7,804 nucleotides of DNA. It comes from an uncultured Collinsella sp. Its GTDB lineage: Bacteria; Actinomycetota; Coriobacteriia; Coriobacteriales; Coriobacteriaceae. Made by a program: the position numbers and the translations under genes. The DNA is taken from positions 1 to 7,804 of the forward strand of contig CABPWH010000082.1 of NCBI GenBank assembly GCA_902461085.1. Direction: 5' to 3'. Under the pieces are notes generated by a model that was not told the origin of the DNA, did no database searches, and was given only the letters and a program-made list of their open reading frames with translations. Of this stretch, positions 1 through 6,459 are shown one piece after another; within the stretch, counting starts at the first letter, position 1, and every line of letters starts with the position of its first letter.

Positions 1-1463
1 ATCGGCCTTCCGGTGGCGGGTCGGATCCCCCCGCGCGCCCCCCAGCCGCCCTCGGGCCAGTGGCTGCGAGGGTCTTGGCGCGTGATGGCCGTGTAGAGCA
101 CGTTCATGCTGGTAACGGCCGTGATGGGGCTGTCGGTACCGAAAGCTTGACGGATGCCGCGCTGCTGATAAGTTGCGAACGGCCACATGATGCGGCTGCG
201 TTCCAGGCCCAGGTCGCGCTCCGGGCCACCCGGGTCGAGCGTGATGTGGCAGGGCTGGCTCGAGGCAACGACGTTAAGCTTGCGTAGACGATCGATGTCC
301 TCGGGCAAGAGGTTCTCCAGATGCTCGAGTGTGTTATGGCCGTGCTGGGGCAGGCCGTACAGGTCGGCGGCCTCCTCGAAGATATCCAGCGCGGCATGAA
401 TCGCACCGTCGCCGATGACGTGGATGCGCACGGTGTGACCGCGCTCCGCGGCAGCGAGGACCAACTTGCGCATACGCTCGGCAGGAACCGTCAGGCGACC
501 TTGATCGCCCGGGAAGCGCGGGTTGGTATAGGGCTCGGTGAGATAGGCCGTGTGTTCGCTCGACACGCCGTCGAAGAACTGCTTAAAGCCTGGCGCCGAG
601 AGCAGCGCGTTGTTCGCGTAGCGGGTCTGCAGCTCTTCCAAGCGTGACTGGTCATCCAACAGCGTGGGGAACAGATGGGCGCGGATGCCCAGCTTGCCGG
701 CGGCTTGCAGCTTGTCGTAGACGTCGTCGCGGATAAAATCGCAGCCCGGCATGGGCATGAGCGACATATCGCATATCGAGGTGATGCCCTGCTCGGCCAT
801 ACGCCTCATTTGATCGGCGTAAGCGCTTGCGATGCGATCTTCGCCCAGCCACTCAAGGCAGCGCGGTAGCAGCTGCATGGCAGCCGCCTCGTGAGCAATG
901 CCCGTGAGTTCGCCGTTTGCATCCTTGTCGTAGCTGCCGCCCGCTGGCGGCTCGCTGTCGCGTGTCACGCCGAGGGCTTCGAGTGCGCGGCTGTTGAGCC
1001 AAAGCGTGTGCCCGTCGCCCGAATACATAACGCAGGGACGATCGGGGAATGCCGCATCGAGCGACGCCTTGGTAGGATGCTCGGGCGGGTCCCAACGGTA
1101 GTCGCGCCAGCCCTGCGTCACAACCCAAGCGTCACTAGGCAGATCCTGGGAAAACTCGAGCGCATGTTGCACCAGCGCCGCCTCGGACGTGCCCATATCC
1201 ATGAGCATGTACGGCGAGGAACCGACCGAGGTATGGAAGAAGTGCAGATGAGCGTCATGGAAACCGGGGCAGACAAACTGCTCGCCGTAGTCGATAACCG
1301 ACGTGGCGGCGGGAGCGGCGGCGATCACGTCATCGGGCGCACCGACTGCGACGATACGGTCGCCTGCGATGGCAATCGCCAGCTCGCGGGCGGTATCGAT
1401 GCCGTCTTGCGCGGTAAAGACGTTCTTGGAGCGGATAATCCGATCGATATGTTGCATGGGCAT
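1..1463 (-). CDS. Amidohydrolase family 3 protein (YtcJ-like metal-dependent hydrolase), 3' end cut off by window edge
   Basis: Read on the minus strand, this frame stays open for about 487 codons and leaves the window before a stop. Family members are usually about 530-560 residues, so roughly the last 50-70 are missing. Visible Amidohydro_3 signatures are the metal-binding HxH in PGFHDAHLH (His72, His74), GDGHTLWLNSRALEALG (about 149-165), FKQFFDGV (Lys294), VRIHVIGDGAI (His348), LEHLE (His381) and GTDSPITA (Asp444). The family hydrolyses C-N bonds of amides or related compounds in the cytoplasm; the substrate here cannot be told. Three in-frame ATGs lie at 1469, 1463 and 1457. I chose 1463 because a GAGA-type site sits 6 bases upstream, but 1457 (MQHIDRII) is nearly as likely. 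The gene diverges from the M20 hydrolase gene. The last 15 or so residues (after EGGW) do not look like the family and coincide with C-rich sequence at the window edge. Confidence 0.9.
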   Translation of the reverse strand, partial: MPMQHIDRIIRSKNVFTAQDGIDTARELAIAIAGDRIVAVGAPDDVIAAAPAATSVIDYGEQFVCPGFHDAHLHFFHTSVGSSPYMLMDMGTSEAALVQHALEFSQDLPSDAWVVTQGWRDYRWDPPEHPTKASLDAAFPDRPCVMYSGDGHTLWLNSRALEALGVTRDSEPPAGGSYDKDANGELTGIAHEAAAMQLLPRCLEWLGEDRIASAYADQMRRMAEQGITSICDMSLMPMPGCDFIRDDVYDKLQAAGKLGIRAHLFPTLLDDQSRLEELQTRYANNALLSAPGFKQFFDGVSSEHTAYLTEPYTNPRFPGDQGRLTVPAERMRKLVLAAAERGHTVRIHVIGDGAIHAALDIFEEAADLYGLPQHGHNTLEHLENLLPEDIDRLRKLNVVASSQPCHITLDPGGPERDLGLERSRIMWPFATYQQRGIRQAFGTDSPITAVTSMNVLYTAITRQDPRSHWPEGGWGARGGIRPATGRP

Positions 1464-1544
1464 CCCCATCTCTGGCAGGAAATTCAACACCCCCGAGTGT
1501 ACTCCCCCGCCCTTGTAACAAAACCCCAAGCGGCAAACGGCAAC

Positions 1545-1574
1545 TTTACCAGCCCTAGCGGCAGGTGGCATACT
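1545..1574 (+). promoter_or_regulatory. Candidate extended -10 promoter for the M20 hydrolase gene
   Basis: TTTACC (1545-1550) and CATACT (1569-1574) are separated by 18 bases, each matching 4 of 6 consensus positions, and TG at 1566-1567 gives the TGn extended -10 motif. Transcription would start near 1581, giving a leader of about 45 bases that contains the AAGGAG site at 1610-1615. The rest of the 1470-1625 gap must also hold the promoter of the divergent amidohydrolase; I see only a weak TACACT-like -10 for it, read on the minus strand near 1495-1500. A short palindrome, TTGTAACAA, at 1513-1521 lies between the two and could be an operator, but it is too short to be convincing. Confidence 0.45.
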
Positions 1575-1625
1575 GGAGGGAGCCTGTACGATTTTGCGAT
1601 CAACCCAGCAAGGAGCAAATCGACC

Positions 1626-3089
1626 ATGACGAAGACCAAGGCACAGCAGATTATGGCGGCGACCGAGGCTCGCGCAGCTGACGACGTCACCGCGGCCATC
1701 AAAGATATCGCTACCGAATTTGAACCCTATATCATCAAGCAGCGCCGGCACTTCCATAAGCACCCGGAGCTGAGCCTTGCCGAGGAGCGCACGACTTCTG
1801 ACATCGCCAACCAGCTCGACGCCATGAATATCCCCTACGAGCGTCCCCTTAAGACGGGCCTTGTGGCGACCCTTCGCGGTACCGCGCCGGATGCCTACCG
1901 CGAGGACGGCACGCCACGCCGCCGCATCCTGCTGCGCGCCGACATCGACGCCCTGCCCGTCACCGAGCAGACCGGCGAGGAGTTCGCCAGCGTCAACGAG
2001 GGCTGCATGCACGCCTGCGGCCACGACTGCCATATCGCCATGATGCTCGGAACGCTGCAAATCCTGCGCCATATGACCGACGACATCCACGGCGAAGTCC
2101 GCATCGTATTCCAGCCCAGCGAGGAAAACGGCCAGGGCGCTAAGCTCATGATCGGCACGGGTGTGCTCGACGGCGTCGATGGCGCCTACGCCGCGCACAT
2201 CTGGAGTGAGGTCGACGCCGGCACCGTGAGCTGCGAGCCCGGTCCGCGCATGGCCAATACCGACTGGTTCCGCATCGACGTCCGCGGCACCTCGTGCCAT
2301 GGCGCCATGCCCCAGCGAGGTCACGACGCCGTCATGGTTGCCGCCGAGATCGTCAACGCCCTGCAAACCATCGTTTCGCGCGAAATCAGCCCCTACGAGC
2401 CGGCCGTCATCACCGTCGGCGAGCTGCACGGCGGCACCGCGCGCAACGTTATCGCCGGCACGGCCTACCTCGCCGGCACAGTGCGCACCTACGGCGATTC
2501 GACCCACGAGGAAATGCCGGAGCTCATGCGCCGCATCGTGGAGCATACCGCGGCAGCTCTGGGCGCCGAGGCAGAGCTCACCGACTACACCATCGCCAAC
2601 TACAAGGTCGAAAACGACGCCGCCTCGAGCGAGCGCTGCCGTCAGGCTGCAATCAAGTGCCTGGGCCCCACCGGCCAAGGCCATTATCGCGGCACGCTTT
2701 CGGGCGAGGATTTTTCGGAGTACCTGCGTCGCGTACCGGGCGTGCTCGCCTTTGTAGGTACGCGCAACCCCAAGATTGGCGCCACGTACGCCCAACATTC
2801 CTGCTTCTACAAGATCGACGAGACCGTGCTGGCAAAGGGCTCCATGGTGGCCGCCCAGTATGCTATCGACTTTTTGGCCGAGCCCACGCAAGAGGAGCTC
2901 GACGGCCCCGCGATTACCGCGGTCGCCGAAACCAACCCCGATCTGGCCGCCAAGTTGCGCTCTGCCAAGGCGACGACCGCCGAGGCTCGCGACGCCATCC
3001 ATGATGCCCGAACGGCTCGCCATGCCGCGATCAAGGGCATCCACGACGCACGCGCTGCTGCACGCCGCGAGGAGAAGCACGACGAGTAG
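1626..3089 (+). CDS. M20-family metallo-amidohydrolase (N-acyl-amino-acid hydrolase type) with Ala-rich C-terminal tail
   Basis: This is a 487-residue cytoplasmic hydrolase of the M20D/amidohydrolase type (IAA-amino acid hydrolase, hippurate hydrolase, N-acyl amino acid amidohydrolase). Such enzymes use a metal centre to release the amino acid from an N-acylated substrate. Signatures in order are RRHFHKHPELS (40-50), LLRADIDALPV (102-112), GCMHACGHD with ligands Cys131 and His133 (126-134), FQPSEENGQG with Glu166/Glu167 (162-171), AAHIW with His191, the dimerisation-domain stretch GTSCHGAMPQRGHDAV (221-236), GGTARNVIAGTA, and AQHSCFYKIDE carrying the last ligand His391. Residues 418-487 extend beyond the usual end of about 400 and are rich in Ala, Arg and Asp. 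The open frame continues upstream to 891, but the true start is the ATG at 1626: AAGGAG lies 10 bases before it and the family homology begins just after. The upstream frame is antisense to the amidohydrolase. The exact substrate is not known. Confidence 0.93.
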   Translation: MTKTKAQQIMAATEARAADDVTAAIKDIATEFEPYIIKQRRHFHKHPELSLAEERTTSDIANQLDAMNIPYERPLKTGLVATLRGTAPDAYREDGTPRRRILLRADIDALPVTEQTGEEFASVNEGCMHACGHDCHIAMMLGTLQILRHMTDDIHGEVRIVFQPSEENGQGAKLMIGTGVLDGVDGAYAAHIWSEVDAGTVSCEPGPRMANTDWFRIDVRGTSCHGAMPQRGHDAVMVAAEIVNALQTIVSREISPYEPAVITVGELHGGTARNVIAGTAYLAGTVRTYGDSTHEEMPELMRRIVEHTAAALGAEAELTDYTIANYKVENDAASSERCRQAAIKCLGPTGQGHYRGTLSGEDFSEYLRRVPGVLAFVGTRNPKIGATYAQHSCFYKIDETVLAKGSMVAAQYAIDFLAEPTQEELDGPAITAVAETNPDLAAKLRSAKATTAEARDAIHDARTARHAAIKGIHDARAAARREEKHDE

Positions 3090-3124
3090 TCGTCACACCC
3101 ATCCATAACAGCCTGGCTAAAGCA

Positions 3125-3162
3125 GAGCGGGGGCGGACGTATCGAAACGTCCGCCCCCGCTC
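3125..3162. terminator. Perfect hairpin, probable bidirectional terminator
   Basis: A 16-bp perfectly paired stem (3125-3140 with 3147-3162) closes a 6-base loop, ATCGAA. It starts 36 bases after the stop of the M20 gene and lies 58 bases beyond the stop of the convergent zinc-ribbon gene. The sequences that follow are only moderately T-rich on either strand (ATTCTTC on plus, TGCTTT on minus). I therefore read it as a shared terminator of convergent genes, with less certainty about how efficient it is. Confidence 0.8.
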
Positions 3163-3220
3163 ATTCTTCAAGCGCTATTTCTACCATTTCTACCCAGTCC
3201 CCAAATAGCAGGCGGCGTGG

Positions 3221-4510
3221 CTACTCGTCCTGAGGCTCCTCGTCGGAGCTTGGCTCGGACGCCGGCTCAGGTGCAGGTGCCGGCTCAGGCTCAGGCTCAG
3301 GCTCAGGTGCAGGCTCGGACTCAGATGCCGTCTCAGGCTCGGGCGCCGGCTCAGGCTCGGTCGCGGGAGCGGGTGCAGGTGCCGGCGAAGCATCCGGAGC
3401 ACCGTAACCCGAAGGGGTGGACTTCTTCTCGAAGGGCAACACAAAAGTCAGGACGTCGTCCTTATCCTCATCGGCCCACTCGCTTGCATAGCGTGCGGCC
3501 CAATAGCCAACGGCACGGTGCTTGAGCATCTTGCCAAAGACCGTAAGAAATACGGTGACGAAAGCGACCAGCACCAAGAACAGCGCGAGCGTGACGCCAC
3601 CGCCGGTAACAATTGCCTCAATACCCGTAGGACGATAGTAGTAGTTATACATACCGACAGAGGCAATGGCGCCAAAGACGACCGTCAAGATCCATGTGAC
3701 AACGTTGGCAACCAGGCCCGTCAAAAACTCGGGAAGGAACGAAGCACAGAACAGCTTGGTCTTGTTGTGCTTAAAGGCCGCCCAGACCTTATCGAGCGAA
3801 AACGCGCTCTCGACGCGCCCGGTCACCGCAAAGTGCATCACGGCAATGTCGGCGAACATCTTAAAGAAGACACCCAGAATCGCCGAGGCAATTAGCGCCA
3901 GGACAAGCAGGCCGAGCGAACCGAACAGCGCAGCCTCGAGCGCATAAGAGCCGTAATAAGAATACGAGCCCGCGGCGCCAATTACCACGCCCTCCACCAG
4001 CGAAAGCACTACACCGATAACGGGAATGGCAGCGATAACCTCGAGCACGACCGAAATAACGCTCGAAAAGACTCCAAGGCCAAACGATGTGGAACGCATC
4101 AACGGACGATCCATGCCGTCATCGACCTTGAGCGACAGATCGCGACCCCACTCGATGCCAAAGCCGGAACCGCACACGCTCGCAATGCAAGCTGCCAAAA
4201 AGCCGATGGCAGCCGCAATGCCGCCAATAACGGGAATAAACAACACGAGCACCGACACAACGCAAATCAGCGCCGGCAAAAACGCGATTTGGCATACACG
4301 CTGAAGCACGCCCGGGGTCTTGGTCATATCCTGGAACGCCTGAACCACACAGCCCTTTGGCGCATTCGCCACGGGCGGTTGCGGAACAAACTGCTGGGGC
4401 TGAGGCTGTCCCTGGGGAGCGGGGCCAGCGGCACCGGCATTAGGAGCACCACACACGCCGCAGAACTTGTCGTTATCGCCCATGGGGGCGCCACACTGCG
4501 AGCAGAACAT
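3221..4510 (-). CDS. Zinc-ribbon multi-pass membrane protein (DUF4013-like) with Glu/Pro repeat tail
   Basis: This is a 429-residue membrane protein of unknown function. It opens with a zinc ribbon, CxxC-x10-CxxC (Cys3, 6, 17, 20). A Gln/Pro-rich linker (about 29-52) follows, then several hydrophobic segments at roughly 72-115, 143-182, 190-228, 255-287 and 298-328. The stretch around FADIAVMHFAVTGRVESAF (219-237) resembles DUF4013 membrane proteins, a match made from memory. The C-terminus (371-429) is a low-complexity tail of Ala-Pro and Glu-Pro repeats ending in acidic residues, probably disordered. The frame opens at 4582, but I chose the ATG at 4510: GAAGGGATG lies just upstream, the zinc ribbon begins at once, and a candidate promoter would start transcription between the two. 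It follows the YitT-family gene on the same strand by 149 bases with no clear terminator between them. Function cannot be assigned; related zinc-ribbon membrane proteins are often called putative sensors or scaffolds. Confidence 0.88.
   Translation of the reverse strand: MFCSQCGAPMGDNDKFCGVCGAPNAGAAGPAPQGQPQPQQFVPQPPVANAPKGCVVQAFQDMTKTPGVLQRVCQIAFLPALICVVSVLVLFIPVIGGIAAAIGFLAACIASVCGSGFGIEWGRDLSLKVDDGMDRPLMRSTSFGLGVFSSVISVVLEVIAAIPVIGVVLSLVEGVVIGAAGSYSYYGSYALEAALFGSLGLLVLALIASAILGVFFKMFADIAVMHFAVTGRVESAFSLDKVWAAFKHNKTKLFCASFLPEFLTGLVANVVTWILTVVFGAIASVGMYNYYYRPTGIEAIVTGGGVTLALFLVLVAFVTVFLTVFGKMLKHRAVGYWAARYASEWADEDKDDVLTFVLPFEKKSTPSGYGAPDASPAPAPAPATEPEPAPEPETASESEPAPEPEPEPEPAPAPEPASEPSSDEEPQDE
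3282..3305. repeat. Tandem hexamer repeat GGCTCA x4 inside the Glu/Pro tail
   Basis: Four perfect head-to-tail copies of GGCTCA lie within a longer imperfect repeat zone at about 3252-3385. Read on the minus strand, each copy encodes Glu-Pro (TGAGCC phase), giving the EPEPEPEP run at residues about 403-410 of the zinc-ribbon protein. Gain or loss of a copy keeps the reading frame, so tail length could vary between strains. Confidence 0.85.
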
Positions 4511-4564
4511 AGAATCATCCCTTCGTATCTTGAACGAATCACTTGGATCGCAAACGTTGTCTTT

Positions 4565-4593
4565 AGCATCATTATTGCCCAATGTGGGGTCAA
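4565..4593 (-). promoter_or_regulatory. Candidate promoter for the zinc-ribbon membrane protein gene
   Basis: Read on the minus strand, TTGACC (4588-4593, 5 of 6 matches) is followed after 17 bases by GATGCT (4565-4570, only 3 of 6). An AATAAT a few bases upstream is a better -10 sequence but has poor spacing to any -35. Transcription would start near 4558 and leave a leader of about 48 bases before the ATG at 4510. The weak -10 keeps confidence low. Confidence 0.35.
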
Positions 4594-4659
4594 ATACTCA
4601 AAGATGACCGATTTGCAAGGTACACGGCGCCAGCAGGCGGTTCGTTGAATACGTCTGTG

Positions 4660-5682
4660 CTAGTTCGTGCCGCGGAAACCCTTGCCGACAATCTCGGAGC
4701 TATCGACGATCGTGATAAACGAGCCCGGGTCGATCTCGCGGACATAGCGGCGCAGTTGTACCGCCTCGCGACGGCTCAGCACGCTCATAATCACCGTGAC
4801 GCACTTGCCCGAGAAGGCGCCGTAGCCACGGCTGATCGTTGCCGTGCGGTTGAGATGCTTGACGATAAACTCCTCGACTTTGAGCGGTTCGGCGCAAATA
4901 ATCGTACAGACCTTGCGCAGGTGGATGCCCTCGATGGCCTTATCGACGACGAGCGTCTTGGCAAACAGGCCAAGCACGCAGTACAGGCCGACGCGCGGGC
5001 CATACAGGAAAGCCGCGATGGTCACGATACCGATATCGACCAGCAACAGGGCACGGCCGATCTCAAGCGTCGTGCGGCGTTTGAGGATCATGGCGAGGAT
5101 GTCCGTGCCGCCCGTCGAGGCGCCAATGTCAAAGACAATAGCACTGCCCAGCGCCGGCAAGATGACGGCAAAACACAGGTCGAGCCACATATCGCCCGTC
5201 ATCGAGACATCGGTCGGGATAAAGAGCTCAAAAAGCGAAACATAGGCGGACAGCGCAAACGAGGCGAAGACGCTCCACAGGATTGCCTTGCGCTCCAAAA
5301 AGATAAAGCCCAAGACGACCAGGACCGCATTGATGATCCACATAAAGACGCCGACGGGCAGGGTCGGAAACAGCGTGGACAGAATAACCGACACGCCCGA
5401 GGTGCCGCCAAAGGCAAAGTGGTTGGGAGTTTTAAAGGCCACGATGGCGAACGCCGTGAGAATCAGGCCCAGGTTGAGCTCGGCGAAAAAGCGTGGGAAG
5501 CCTGGCTCCTGGCTGCGCTTTTGGCCGGCACGCTCGCCACGCTCGATATCGGCGCGATCGACCACACACTCCATCGGCACCACGGGAGGACGATGCGCCT
5601 CCTCGGCAGCACGCGATGCCGCCTCTGTCGCGGCGGCCTCTATCGCCCATGCCTCGCTTTCTGTTTCGTGCTCGTCAGCCAT
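4660..5682 (-). CDS. YitT-family membrane protein (DUF161 membrane domain plus DUF2179)
   Basis: The 340-residue product has the YitT-family layout. After a hydrophilic N-terminus of about 65 residues come about five to six membrane segments (roughly 70-86, 92-104, 109-129, 133-153, 168-186, 210-244). The repeated glycine motifs FGGTSGVSVIL (91-101) and GASTGGTDILAMI (187-199) lie within them. The C-terminal DUF2179 domain (about 256-337) carries ISRGYGAFSGK and the ending DPGSFITIVDSSEIVGKGF. The family is widespread in bacteria and may move small solutes, but its substrate is not established. The start at 5682 is supported by GAGGGG 8 bases upstream. The N-terminal 1-60 segment is rich in Ala and Glu and is not part of the usual family domain. 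The gene is preceded by the terminator of the Asp23 operon, so it needs its own promoter, and it is followed by the zinc-ribbon gene. Confidence 0.93.
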   Translation of the reverse strand: MADEHETESEAWAIEAAATEAASRAAEEAHRPPVVPMECVVDRADIERGERAGQKRSQEPGFPRFFAELNLGLILTAFAIVAFKTPNHFAFGGTSGVSVILSTLFPTLPVGVFMWIINAVLVVLGFIFLERKAILWSVFASFALSAYVSLFELFIPTDVSMTGDMWLDLCFAVILPALGSAIVFDIGASTGGTDILAMILKRRTTLEIGRALLLVDIGIVTIAAFLYGPRVGLYCVLGLFAKTLVVDKAIEGIHLRKVCTIICAEPLKVEEFIVKHLNRTATISRGYGAFSGKCVTVIMSVLSRREAVQLRRYVREIDPGSFITIVDSSEIVGKGFRGTN

Positions 5683-5722
5683 TACGGCAACCCCTCGTTA
5701 ACAATGTGGAAACAGTGCGCCC

Positions 5723-5753
5723 ATTAGGGTAACGCGGAACGCGAGGATTGCAA
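5723..5753 (-). promoter_or_regulatory. Weak candidate promoter for the YitT-family gene
   Basis: On the minus strand TTGCAA (5748-5753) is followed by TACCCT after 16 bases or CCTAAT after 19 bases. Neither spacing is ideal and neither -10 is strong. A promoter is expected here because a terminator at 5796-5836 separates this gene from the Asp23 operon and the gap down to the start codon at 5682 is only 113 bases. A 5-bp inverted repeat (CTCAT-TTG-ATGAG, 5758-5770) lies just upstream and may be chance. Confidence 0.25.
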
Positions 5754-5795
5754 CCCCCTCATTTGATGAGCGGTGCGCCTTCATCGGGGACATAT

Positions 5796-5836
5796 AAAAA
5801 ACGGCCGGTCGCGCTTTTGCGGGCGCGGCCGGCCGT
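5796..5836 (-). terminator. Rho-independent terminator of the amaP-DUF2273-Asp23 operon
   Basis: A 14-bp GC-rich stem (5801-5814 with 5823-5836, one A/C mismatch in the minus-strand RNA) encloses an 8-base loop. On the minus strand it is followed directly by six T residues (complement of 5796-5801). It lies 54 bases beyond the stop codon of the Asp23-family gene. The U-tract is on the minus strand only, so it terminates leftward transcription. Confidence 0.88.
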
Positions 5837-5890
5837 ATAGCGTGTTCGCAGATAAAACCTGCCAAAACAAACCTGTCCCTTTTTGGAAGG

Positions 5891-6415
5891 TTATTCGTGC
5901 TGGCTGGGGCGGTGCTCGTACTCCTCGGGGGTGATGACGTCCTCGATGCGCAGGTTGACGCCTGCCACCTCAAGGCCGGTCATTGCAGCCAAGCGCTCGG
6001 TGACGCGTGCCTTGACATCGTCGAAGATCGCGGGCGCATAGGCGCCGTACTCGATAATGACCGAGATGTTGACGACCACGCGATTGTCATCGGTGACCTC
6101 GACCGTCACGCCCTTGGTCAGGTTCTCGGCACCAAACTGCTCCTGCACAAAGTGCATGAGGTTACCCTTCATGCCCAAAACGTGCGGCACCTCGCGAGTG
6201 GCCATGGCGACGATCTTCTCGATCACGCCGTTGGAATAGGTCAGCGAGTCCTCGGACTCGTCCGCCTCCTCGTCCATCTCCTCGTTGTCCTCGTCCGCAT
6301 TGGACTCGGCCTCGACGAGCGCCTCGTCCTCGAGCGTCACGTCCCCGGCATCGGCGATGGCCTCGTTCGCCTCGAGCTCGGTATCGGCTACATCGACCTT
6401 CGTGTTAAAAGCCAT
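5891..6415 (-). CDS. Asp23/Gls24-family envelope stress response protein with acidic N-terminal extension
   Basis: The 174-residue protein carries an Asp23/Gls24 domain from about residue 59 to 163: SLTYSNGVIEKIVAMATREV, then VTVEVTDDNRVVVNISVIIEYG, AYAPAIFDDVKARVTERLAAMTGLEV and AGVNLRIEDV. In Staphylococcus aureus, Asp23 is an abundant cytoplasmic protein held at the membrane by AmaP, and its loss induces cell-wall stress genes. A similar envelope role is inferred here because amaP lies in the same operon. Residues 8-58 are strongly acidic, with runs of Asp and Glu and almost no basic residues, and are probably disordered; most family members begin close to the domain. The start at 6415 follows a strong AAGGAGG site (complement of 6420-6426) 4 bases upstream. 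It is the last gene of the operon, 44 bases after the DUF2273 gene, and is followed by a strong terminator. Confidence 0.93.
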   Translation of the reverse strand: MAFNTKVDVADTELEANEAIADAGDVTLEDEALVEAESNADEDNEEMDEEADESEDSLTYSNGVIEKIVAMATREVPHVLGMKGNLMHFVQEQFGAENLTKGVTVEVTDDNRVVVNISVIIEYGAYAPAIFDDVKARVTERLAAMTGLEVAGVNLRIEDVITPEEYEHRPSQHE

Positions 6416-6459
6416 GGTTCCTCCTTATGCCTGCCGCGGATGCGACAGTCGAATACGTA

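Noticed and set aside
891..1625. In-frame open extension of the M20 gene upstream to an ATG at 891 (a 732-residue reading)
   Set aside because: It is antisense to the well-supported amidohydrolase gene, has no family similarity, and the ATG at 1626 has its own ribosome binding site and a promoter just upstream.
2294..3004. Plus-strand 236-codon Arg/His-rich frame inside the M20 gene
   Set aside because: It is an out-of-frame reading of conserved M20 coding sequence; the Arg-rich composition is typical of a GC-rich frame shadow.
3252..3385. Repeat zone considered as a CRISPR-like or intergenic repeat array
   Set aside because: It is hexameric, without spacers, and lies fully inside a coding frame where it encodes Glu-Pro/Ala-Pro repeats.
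4511..4582. 24-residue N-terminal extension of the zinc-ribbon protein from an ATG at 4582
   Set aside because: The peptide is unrelated to the family, lies at the candidate promoter, and the ATG at 4510 has a better ribosome binding site with the zinc ribbon at its start.
4582..5727. Plus-strand open frame of 381 codons opposite the YitT-family gene
   Set aside because: It mirrors the YitT gene, has a charged low-complexity composition with no recognisable fold, and is a usual shadow in GC-rich DNA.
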